Of a stretch of 64,000 nt of DNA, positions 24,901-32,600 are shown in pieces (within the stretch, counting starts at the first letter, position 1; each line of letters opens with the position of its first letter). The notes under the pieces were generated by a model. It ran no database searches and was not told the DNA's origin. It saw only the letters and a list, made by a program, of their open reading frames with translations. Source of the stretch: Distichodus sexfasciatus (lineage: Eukaryota > Chordata > Actinopteri > Characiformes > Distichodontidae); the NCBI GenBank assembly GCA_032718565.1, contig JAVGVS010000044.1, positions 2,568,165-2,632,164 on the forward strand, read 5' to 3'. A program made the position numbers and the translations under genes.

Positions 24901-25766
24901 GCCAGCACTCAGCAGTGCAGTGAAGCGGGAGACGTGTGTGCGATTTGCCAGGCCGAATTCCGAGAGCCAATCGCTCTGCTCTGTCAGGTAAGAGGCTCAC
25001 AAAGCATGCTGGGAGAAATATGCCAGGGAACGTGCACTGAATTATAAATACCATTTAACGATTTGTTGGTTTTATGAAGTGTTATTGAGGATGTGATTTT
25101 TTTTTTTTTTTTTTTTCCTTTACATATTACTTTTTAAAGCTTTCATTAAAGGGACAGGGAAACCTCCAAATCCTATTTAAAAGATGTTCATTAAAACACG
25201 TCTAGTCTGACAAAATCATGGCCCTTATTCACCAACCACTCGTAAGGTGTTTGTTCTTAAAACCCACTTGTACTTTTCACTGACATTCACCGGTTTTATT
25301 TTTTGAGATTTGTTCTTGAGCAAGAACATAATCGACAAACGGTGAACTGTATTAGGTTTTCTTTAATTCTACAATTGTACTATATACTATTTAAATGGAA
25401 ACATTTTTTAATCATTGTTGACATGTGCGTGTAAAACAAATACATACTACAGTAGCACTTCAACTATTTCTGTACATACACATACTGTATAGGTAGTGGG
25501 ATTTGGGGAAAAAGACAAGAGGGTTTCATATTCCTTTAAAACAGCAAATATGATTTATACGCTCACATTGCCACTGCATTGTATCATTTAGAAAAGTGGA
25601 AGAAATACTGATATATCTGTTTTCCTTCCAGCATGTGTTCTGCGAGGACTGCCTGGGCTTGTGGTTCGACCGGGAGCGGACATGTCCGCTGTGTCGCTCG
25701 GTTGTTGTGGAAACGCCGCGCAGCTGGAAGGATGGCACCACCTCTGCCCATTTTCAGATCTACTAA
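9973..25766 (+). CDS. rnft2: RNFT2 (TMEM118), RING finger transmembrane E3 ligase
   Basis: Ten coding exons: 9973-10019, 11242-11621, 13513-13635, 13881-13957, 14133-14233, 16210-16368 (damaged), 22994-23143, 23970-24035, 24886-24987 and 25632-25766. The product is about 446 aa, close to human. It starts MQRRHSSNTEG. Exon 2 encodes a low-complexity region with eight His in a row. Exons 3-8 encode several hydrophobic segments (e.g. FPFILILLVKVC and TLWILVFLAGNITYVYYTF). The C-terminal RING is complete: CAIC, then CQHVFCEDC and CPLCR, a C3HC4 pattern. The protein ends TSAHFQIY. By family it is a membrane-bound (ER) ubiquitin ligase. Nine of ten exons are in frame; exon 6 carries indels (separate entry). 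The introns host many mobile elements. Confidence 0.93.
10690..10835 (+). repeat. Degraded tRNA-type SINE (ACCATTGGGT...CTCCAG family)
   Basis: The stretch resembles the SINE at 50961-51122: an ACCATTGGGT block, a CTTAACC block and a divergent GCTCC...GATA segment. It lies in RNFT2 intron 1 beside a fragment of the palindromic MITE. It is strongly diverged, and the borders are approximate. Confidence 0.4.
11682..12513. mobile_element. Non-autonomous hAT element, perfect 8-bp target duplication
   Basis: An 832-bp element with 14-bp terminal inverted repeats TAGAGCTGGGCGAT (left) and, reversed, TAGTGCTGGGCGAT (right, one mismatch). It is flanked by CTACTAAC on both sides (11674-11681 and 12514-12521). 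It begins only 61 bases after the donor of RNFT2 exon 2. The interior has ATCACGATAT repeats near each end and no transposase frame. A smaller relative is at 62676-62909. Confidence 0.9.
12730..13221 (+). mobile_element. pogo/Tigger-type element retaining a transposase C-terminus
   Basis: The 492-bp element has terminal inverted repeats CAGTGGTACCTTGACTTACGAG and (right end reversed) CAGTGGTGCCTTGACTTACGAG, and is flanked by TA on both sides. Inside, 12902-13003 reads 33 sense codons and a stop, including KQTTLHRFLSKTPADEREE and AKRAKISK. QTTLHRFL fits the PCNA-binding (PIP) pattern Q-x-x-h-x-x-a-a; pogo transposases are known to end with such a motif. The rest of the transposase is absent. 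Confidence 0.7.
14434..15625. mobile_element. hAT-like element or fragment (TAGGGATGCACTGATCGATCGG)
   Basis: The left end TAGGGATGCACTGATCGATC is a recognisable fish hAT terminus. The region between contains CpG-rich sequence. The right part (15567-15620) repeats ATCGGTATCGGCCGATCAC and ATCGGTAACTGAATCGGCC in the inverted sense of the left end. I find no clean right terminus or target duplication, so the right border is uncertain. The 195-codon frame within (from 14369) has no transposase motif. Confidence 0.5.
15820..16061 (+). repeat. tRNA-derived SINE, family A
   Basis: The head resembles Pol III A and B boxes (GTTGGTAGTGTAACAG...), followed by GGTACCACTGAGG, an internal ACTGTTCCTACACAGATGG block and the tail ACAAATAATCACTCACTTTT. 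Other copies are at 32006-32211, 58168-58408 and 58646-58885 (plus) and at 48010-48182 and 60798-60990 (minus). It ends about 150 bases before RNFT2 exon 6. Confidence 0.6.
16210..16368 (+). other. rnft2: RNFT2 exon 6 with several frame-breaking indels
   Basis: The family block is present but spread over three frames: AMPNINSYDFFNL in one, VVGITDFV in the next, and FTIAV through PKILLLAFKLR in the third. At least one extra T (in the T run at 16215-16220) and two single-base losses (after FFNL and after DFV) are needed. The exon is 159 nt where about 154-160 in proper phase is expected. Acceptor (CTCTTCAG) and donor (AGA|GTAAGA) are intact, and the next exon's phase fits the repaired frame. 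It is either a consensus error or true damage. Confidence 0.8.
17330..18050. repeat. Two diverged tandem units in RNFT2 intron 6
   Basis: About 430-460 bases apart, the same blocks recur in the same order: GAAATTTGGCAGGTAGG / GAATTTGGCAGGTAGGG, then AGGCAAAAAAA...TGCACCA, then TAGCTCTGATTCTCAAAAA / TAGCTCCGATTCTTAAAAA, then ATATCATCTTATTTTG / ATACCATCTTATTTC. It is probably an old tandem duplication of a dispersed repeat. No coding capacity. Confidence 0.6.
18667..19310. repeat. Pair of related ~100-bp repeat units
   Basis: The stretches at about 18773-18870 and 19194-19290 share TATGG...TTTTTATGTG/TTTTGTGCC, then AATTCTGAGC, CAGTG, CGAGCAAAATATCTTGTG/AGCGAAATCTCTTGTC, and CTCAACTCTGC followed by a CGCGC patch. 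They are in the same orientation about 420 bases apart, inside RNFT2 intron 6. The origin is unknown. Confidence 0.5.
19958..22970. repeat. Tandem duplication A-B / A-B upstream of RNFT2 exon 7
   Basis: Unit A (about 19958-20300; GCAGCCGGTCATTATGCATA...) recurs at about 20545-20870. Unit B (about 20390-20540; CACCCACATTAAAGCACACT ... ATAATGAGTGTCAAAGATC) recurs at about 22805-22960, right before exon 7 at 22994. The order is A1-B1-A2-insert-B2-exon, which fits one tandem duplication of intronic A-B followed by about 1.9 kb of insertion between A2 and B2. The exon itself was not duplicated. Confidence 0.7.
21009..21210 (+). repeat. Dispersed fish repeat (CTCCCGTTAGGGGTCGCCACAG)
   Basis: CTTCTCCCGTTAGGGGTCGC, then GGATGCCCTTCCTCACACAA, CCCCATTTATCC and GGCTTGGGACTGGTACCGAG form a well-known dispersed repeat of fish genomes, probably from the 3' part of a retroelement. 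It is part of the material inserted between A2 and B2 of the duplication. The 68-codon frame through it is not a gene. Confidence 0.65.
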
Positions 25767-26204
25767 TATGGGTGGGCATCAGGCACTGCGGTGAGCTGGC
25801 AGCTGAGAGGGATGTAACTGAGTTATCAGGGCAGAGGTCTGTCTCGGCCATGATGTTTAATGATTGTGGTGTAATCAGATGTGGAAATATTTTGCTCCTG
25901 TGCAGAAATAAGTAACATCTGGCCTTACTATTTAAAGATCAAAATCTCCTAAAGGCATCATAGGGTTCTAACACGAAGTTTGCTACTTTTGAAGGTTCAC
26001 AATAGTAAATTTATCACAAAAAATTCTGTGTGTATCATTGGTTTAATACTCCACGTATTCAGTAAAATGACTATGTGCTGCTTATGTGGTGATGCCCTCT
26101 GTTGTTGTTAGTCGGTTCTAAACAGCAAACTGATACTCCGGCACAATCAGTGAATAATTAGTTGAATTGCATGATAATGTATTATCTTATTTTCATTTCA
26201 TGCT

Positions 26205-26210
26205 ATTAAA
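26205..26210 (+). terminator. Poly(A) signal of RNFT2
   Basis: ATTAAA lies 439 bases beyond the RNFT2 stop (25764-25766), with T-rich sequence after it (CATTTTTTCAGG). Cleavage is expected near 26225. It faces the minus-strand HRK signal at 26252-26257. Confidence 0.5.
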
Positions 26211-26237
26211 CATTTTTTCAGGAAAACACTGTCTTGC

Positions 26238-27408
26238 TAAATTCAACAACTTTTATTTCCATAAATGACAGCAAAAAGTCACAATATTAAAATAGCAGAG
26301 GTAAAGCACATTGTTTAATAGAAAAAAACACAGTAATGATAGCTATGTTCATAATTTAGTATATGGGAAAGATTGTAGCTTATGTAAACATCAGTAGCAT
26401 GCCCTTTGATTCACATTATGTATGAAATTTCATACAGAAATTTTCTACATTAACACTGCAACCACCAACTGAGTCGAAGCCCTTTATAAAAAGCCTTAGA
26501 AAAGGTTGTTTTCCATTGTGTAAAACTGCCATCGTAGGTCAAAATACACCTCAAAACAGTTCTACTGTACAAATATGCATTGAAGAAATGTTGCACAAAG
26601 TAAAGATCAGGAATCATCTATATATAAACAAAAAAAATCATACAGTGTGGACTTGTTCAGCAGTTGTTTATAATAGCTTATTACAAAAAAGTTACAGTGC
26701 AAAATGCAGAGGAGAAGGTTTTGGTAGCAGTCATTTAGGCATTTCTCCTCTGAAGATTAACAATGTACAATTTAGGCAATTTTGTTTTTTTTACGTATAC
26801 TTTTTGCATAACATTTAGAAATAAATAGTCAGTTCTAAGGTCTGAGTCGAGATTCTATTGCCATTATGGTAAAAAAAAATTCCCCTCAAATGCCAGGGGA
26901 CAGTGACATCAGCCAACTATTATTAGTGTCCCCAGTGAGATGCTGGCAGGTTTGACTACATTTAAACTCAACGTAGCTGAACCTACATGTACCAAATGAC
27001 AGTCACAGCTGGTGCAACCCAGATTCAAGTTATACTATGTAGTAGCAGGGAGTACACTCTTAAAATAAAGGTGCCAAAAGGGATGTTTGGAGTGATGCCA
27101 TAGAGAAACAGATTTGGGTTACATAAAGAACCTTTCATGAAATGGAAGAAAAATTTGTTGGTTGGCACACCAAAAACTGCGGAATAACTTCCGTGCGAGT
27201 TAAAGGTTTTATACCCATGTAAAAGCCTTTTCTTTTAAGAGTGTAGTTCTCCTTCAGCAAGATGAAAAGTGACATGAACATTGCGTTCTGTGTTTTCATA
27301 GAAGATAATGAGCATAGCAAGCTTCTGCTGTCTAAGACCAGCTTGCATCTTTTTCTTCCAGTCTCTCCACCAATCTTCACACTCCTCGCTGGTGCATCTT
27401 ATCACCAT
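26238..27408 (-). other. hrk: Predicted HRK 3'UTR exon
   Basis: A strong donor (CAACAG|GTAAGAGG on the minus strand, exon end 28047) follows the HRK stop by 25 bases. A pyrimidine-rich acceptor (TGTTCTGTTCTATGCAG) ends at 27409. The predicted second exon runs from 27408 to the poly(A) site near 26238. The stop-to-junction distance is under 50 bases, so the mRNA should escape nonsense-mediated decay. The exon opens directly on an ATG with a 57-codon frame (27408-27235), which may be chance. Confidence 0.5.
26252..26257 (-). terminator. Poly(A) signal of HRK
   Basis: TTTATT on the plus strand reads AATAAA on the minus strand. It closes a long AT-rich 3'UTR exon of HRK, and minus-strand cleavage is expected near 26235, so the two converging transcripts end almost tail to tail. 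Confidence 0.5.
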
Positions 27409-28071
27409 CTGCATAGAACAGAACAACAAAAAGATTTTTTAAAAAGGAAATCTGGCAAATGTGAAATCGGTCTCACAATACTTTTGAGACGACACAGCAG
27501 ATATGACGTTAACCCTGAAAATGACGTTGCCACAACGATAAAGGCATAAAGAAGTGATTTAGGGAAGATCATGCTAACAAATGTTGGTGCCAAAGTTTGA
27601 TATTGGCACTCAGATGTTTTGCAGAAGCTCTGTTGAAAGATTCAACTTTTCTCTTTTTCTGTCTTTTGGACCTTCTCCAACTCACCAACATAAACCTCTC
27701 ATTCACTGATGCAAAACTTTCTCTGCATGATAGAAGAATAGGTGACCAGCTTAGAATCTGAATATAATAATACTGTATATATTATAATATAGTATATATT
27801 GCACCGTGCAAACTCTTAGATACAATAGTATTTACATGTGCATTTGCAATAAATCACTGTACCTATCGTCTCATTTGCAGTCAAATGATGACCAAAAGGC
27901 AAGTCAACAACATTCATCTCAGCTTGTATTGTGGACCAGATTGACCAACACCCAACCATAAATTGATATTTAGAACCCCTCTTCAGTCACTGTATGTCTC
28001 TGGAGCAGAACAGGTGAGCTGAGTCCCCCTCACCTGAGCCTCTTACCTGTTGCGTCCTCCGATTGTCGCGC

Positions 28072-28353
28072 CTACAGATGTCGCTTTCTCACAAAGAGTA
28101 TCAGCACCGTCACTTGTATGGCCGTGCACATCAGGTGGATGCCTTCTTTAATGGAGACGCCGCCGTTCCCGTTCCCGTTCCCGTTCCCGTTCCTCCCGGT
28201 GCTGCTCCCGCTGCTGCTCTTTTGCTCCGCGGCTCGTCGTCGTTTATCCAGCTGGTCTCCGATCCACCTCAGTCGGAGCGCGAGCGACCGGGGCGCGTGC
28301 ACAGCATCTCTAGGCGCGTGCACCGCCGCCTTCTCGGGCGCCACGCGACACAT
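28072..28353 (-). CDS. hrk: HRK (harakiri), BH3-only tail-anchored apoptosis activator
   Basis: A single coding exon of 93 aa starting MCRVAPEKAAVH. Residues about 22-37 give a BH3 helix, SLALRLRWIGDQLDKR, with the invariant Leu...Gly-Asp core. A Gly-Asn hexanucleotide repeat follows, from five to six GGAACG units. The C-terminus IHLMCTAIQVTVLILFVRKRHL is a tail anchor with basic end, parallel to the human one ending RRNL. Human HRK is 91 aa and likewise short, with BH3 in the middle and membrane tail at the end. By family it binds BCL-2/BCL-XL at mitochondria to trigger apoptosis. The position between RNFT2 and FBXW8 is as in human, which supports orthology more than sequence alone. The antisense frame 28063-28437 is a shadow. 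Confidence 0.88.
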   Translation of the reverse strand: MCRVAPEKAAVHAPRDAVHAPRSLALRLRWIGDQLDKRRRAAEQKSSSGSSTGRNGNGNGNGNGGVSIKEGIHLMCTAIQVTVLILFVRKRHL

Positions 28354-28436
28354 CTTTCCCGTTTTTTGCTCGCGAAGGCTTGTAACGGCCGTTTGTGTCT
28401 GCGGCGTTATTTATTATTAAAGTGTCACATGGTTTA

Positions 28437-28550
28437 GGGGTTTACATCATCATCCGCTCCCAAAAGAGAGAGCGGTAATCGTTAACTCTTCCCAGTCCCT
28501 GTGCTCTTTAACAACAATAACAACATCGACGACACCAACATCATCATAAA

Positions 28551-28596
<46 letters not shown>

Positions 28597-29697
28597 TATA
28601 ATAACAACAACGCATCTTTTATTTATTTATAAGGAAGGAAGGGAGAGAATGGTGGCGATTAGGAACGATGCTATTAAAATTCGGAAAGCAGAAAGATGTT
28701 TTGTCTCCGGGCAAATACTGTATAAACATATTGAGACAGGTGGAGCAAGACAAAAACAATCTTCTACGGTCGGCACAATATATCGTTTTAACATGTCGAT
28801 TTGTGCATTACGTGTAAATGCCATTGAAACACTTCATGCTTTATTTTAGGGTCAGAAACAGAAAAACGCCCCTGTTTCCTGAGCATAATTTGTTTATAAA
28901 TTTACAGTTGAGGTTTAAGAGTTATTGGATAGCATTTAGGAGAGGATGTTTTTGAGTATAAAATCCATTTTTCAGCAAATGAGTGCAGATGATTTTCACC
29001 AATCAATTCTGAATGGTTCATTATTTCCAAAGAGAGCTATTAAAGTGAATTGGTTTCTATCTGTTCCTGTATTTATTTCACAATATTCATCTGAAAAAAT
29101 AATATTAAATGTTTTTCTAATGCTATACAGTCCTGCTATACCTTGCACTTTACCTTACATAAATAAACTATTTGCACAAAGCAGTTTTTGTTTACATCAA
29201 AATGTATACATTTTACTATGTATTTTTATTGCTTTAAATTTAACTTTCTTATTTTCTCTTTAAATTTAATTGTTAACGCCATTATAAATTTGCACAGTCT
29301 TGGGCACGATCAAAGCACATTTCTACTCATTCTGTACTTGCATAACTGTGTGTGACGAATAAAAAATCTGTATGTCATGGGTAGCAAGCACAGGGCGGAA
29401 CCATTCGTGCGAAAACATTTAGTCAGGTCAGGCCCAATTGTCGGCCGGGCTCCGGTTTGTTTGGTCCGTAACACGAATGTTCCGTGCGAATCGTGTATGT
29501 TTCAATGAAATTAAACAGTATCCTTTCACCCGCCACAGGATAGAAACCAAATAGTGGAAACTAAATGGAAGGACAGGCTCTTAGCCTTTCGCGAAAAGTG
29601 GGAAGCTGGGAATTGGGGGGAAGTGAGAAAAATCTGAATCTGTCAAGAGACTTTCGGCGATAAGGAAAGACAGGTCTTTCGGACGGAACGCGAATAA
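28437..29697. promoter_or_regulatory. HRK/FBXW8 head-to-head intergenic region
   Basis: This is the space between HRK (minus) and FBXW8 (plus), and both promoters must lie here or in the exon margins. It contains an (AAT)n tract at 28549-28596 and AT-rich filler to about 29380, then a more CpG-rich stretch (29390-29700) that probably holds the FBXW8 start. I see no clear TATA box or coding exon. Confidence 0.5.
28549..28596. repeat. (AAT)n microsatellite
   Basis: About 15 AAT units followed by ATATA, located 200 bases upstream of the HRK ATG in the HRK leader or promoter. Length variation here could affect HRK expression, but that is only inference. Confidence 0.9.
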
Positions 29698-32600
29698 AGC
29701 GGTGTAACCGGACGTGAATTGGGACAAAAAGGCTCAGATGAAGCATTGAAAGCTGAACATAAGGACCGAAACAGTCCCGAGACGATTCGGACGGACAGCC
29801 GCAGTACGTGTCCATCGCGGCCGGCTTGTTGGACGGAAGGAGCAGCCCGCTGCTGGATGGGGAATAGAAGAGAGAGGAGGAGAAGGAGAAGCGGCCCTAA
29901 CGTTGGAGAGGAGAAACAGCTCAGTCCAGCTCCTCACGAACCAGTGGAAGCAGACACTACCCTAATTGACCAGTTTATTAAAGATTTGGTAAGTTCAGGA
30001 TGTAGACGAGTGGCCATGCTTGGCCATAATCATTCCAATAGAAATGGTACATCTCTTGGCTAACCCCAATGTCTCGTATGATTTGCAAAAATGCTGCCTT
30101 TAAGCCATCGATATCTTTTAAAGTCAAGCCATTTTCATTCGCCCATAACACATAACGAACGAGAATCACAGAAAAATACATTTTGGCAAATGTTTGGGGG
30201 CTTTGGGGTTATAAGTAGTTTAGAACAAAATAAAGAAACACCATGGGAAAGGCAATAAAAGAAAGAACCCAAATGACTAATGAGCAAACAACAAATAAGG
30301 CAGGAGAGAAAATTAAATAAGTAGACTTTTGTTGTTATATGGGATAACTAATGTATAACTTGCACATGGCCCTGTAATAATGTGTTTTGCGAGGTTCTTG
30401 AATGACATCCTATTTTCTTCTCATCTTCGTAGAATGAAATCAATGATATTCCTTTCTTTGATGTGGAACTGCCCTATGAACTGGCTCTGAAGATTTTCCA
30501 GTTCCTCAGCAAAACTGATCTAGGTCGATGCGCCCAGGTAAGATGAAAGTGGATGTTTTGCTTGACTAGTGAGGCTACCTTCTGTACCGTCCTAATTATA
30601 CAAATAAAAAAGAAACATTTTACTAGTTTTAGACATCATTTTTAGACCATTGTATTAAATGAATCTCAGTTAACTGGCAAAATCTTGACAAAGTAATGCT
30701 TGTTCTCTTCTGGGTAGGTAAATCTTGGAAGTGTTGGCAGAGGATGAGGTCCTGTGGTACAGGCTGTGTTTGGAGAGGTTATCACTTGGGGCAGGTGTCT
30801 CTGCCTCCCCTGCTGGAAGCACACTCAGGGCTGCTGCAACACTGAGAAGATAGTCCAGAGTACAACTGGAAGGCAAGTAGCCAAGATGCATGTACCCTAA
30901 ACCACTCCAACATAATGTAAACATTTCACTGTAAGAAAATTTTATGTTTTGAAATGTAAATTACATTACATAAGAGTTTTGGTAAATACCCGAGTGAGCA
31001 TAATTGTTTGGGCGTTTTTTTCAGTTCATATGACTAAAATTGGGGTTTGTAGGTGTTCACTCTGCCAATTTATGGCGCTATAACAAGATGCTGTTACATA
31101 TTCTAATTGGAATACAAACATATTGCTCTTGACAGGGAAGAAAAGGCAACAGGATGCACACTATATGCTACAGCTATGCTACTACAAAATTACCCAAAAC
31201 TACCACAATAATTGAACTACTGAAACTGCAACCAATGACATTTAGCTGATCTGGAATCAGATGTGACAACAGCGGATCATTGGTGTGAGATTACTGCGTT
31301 TCAAGGTAAATTCCTAATCTGAATTTATTTCTGATTGGTCGAGTGAATTTTAAGCGGGAAAAGGATTTCTTAGTTACAACGGCGTCGTCTTACATGCTGA
31401 TACCCGACCTGCTGCTGTGTTAGAGAGTCAGTCAGGAGTGCGGTAGTGCTGCAGTCGTCTGTGCAATCCCTGAAGCGTGGCCCGAGTTTGGATAAGTTTG
31501 GTCGTCTCTACCACCTTAAACCTGCATCCATTTATGAAGTGTATTTTTGCAAATTCGTGTTTCATGCAAATCCGGGTTTGAAGTGTGCTGGTACACACTA
31601 CGGCAGACCGTTCTACGCATTCGCAGTTGAAAAACATTGTGTTCCGGCCCGATGTTAGTTTTATCATTACAAATCGAAGATGTCAGTGAGAACCCGTAAT
31701 GTGATCTTAAGGCCACTGAAATGTCTGAGCGCCGTTCTCGTCCAAATGGAACAAATTGGTATCTGCAGAGGTTTGCCTAATTTTCCCTCGCCAAAGTTAT
31801 GGCCTTGAACTTTGCGGCAAGGTCATTACCTGCGCCGCAGGAAATATGACAGAAGCATAAGCATGGCCGAGTTCTGTACTCGAAATGCAATGCTGAGTCT
31901 TTGCAGCAACAGTGGAGGAAATTTGTACTGGGTAATGAGGTTTATATAGCAACAAAAGGTTATACTGTACATTGCGAAAGTTCACTGATAAGACCATCTT
32001 AAGTCTGGAGCGGTTGATGGCGCATGTAGCAGTTGGGCGGTTCTAATCCCAGGACCGGTAAAGGTACCCGCAGTGCGCATGCTGAGGGCCGATCCCCAAG
32101 CACTGCTCCTGAGGCGCTGATCATGTCAAATCTTGAGTCACATCTACGTTTTGGTGCACCGTGTGATGTGCTTTGGTGTGGTGTGTTCTACTTGACAATC
32201 CTCCCACTTTCTAAAGTTACTTTATACTCGGAGTTTGTCTCACTTGTGCAAAAACTTTGTTAATTGCTAGTAAGTGAAATGGTATAAAATGGAAATTATC
32301 AAGACATTGTCTCGTATTATGTTCTTGAAATTAAGAAACAAGAGACCTTTCTGAAATGGAGTATTGGAGTTGAATCTGCTGATTCCCAACAACTGCAGTT
32401 GAAATTAGTCATTTGAAAGTTAATTAAGTTCTGTCTAATTTTTCTCAAAAAAGCGTTACCATTCTGAGAATCAGGTTGGATCAGTGTACCACTTGCAGTA
32501 TGAACTGGGGGAAAGTGTTGTGTGGCGTCAGTTCCTGTGACAAACTTGTAATTGCAGGGTAAGTGCTAAATTTTCATTTTACAATGTGATGCTGTGCTGT

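Noticed and set aside
28063..28437. 124-codon plus-strand frame over HRK
   Set aside because: Antisense shadow; the minus strand carries the BH3 motif, tail anchor and synteny match.
29719..30063. FBXW8 exon 1 starting at TTG 29719
   Set aside because: Vertebrate translation would not start there; the frame opens after TAA at 29695-29697, and the true ATG is unresolved.
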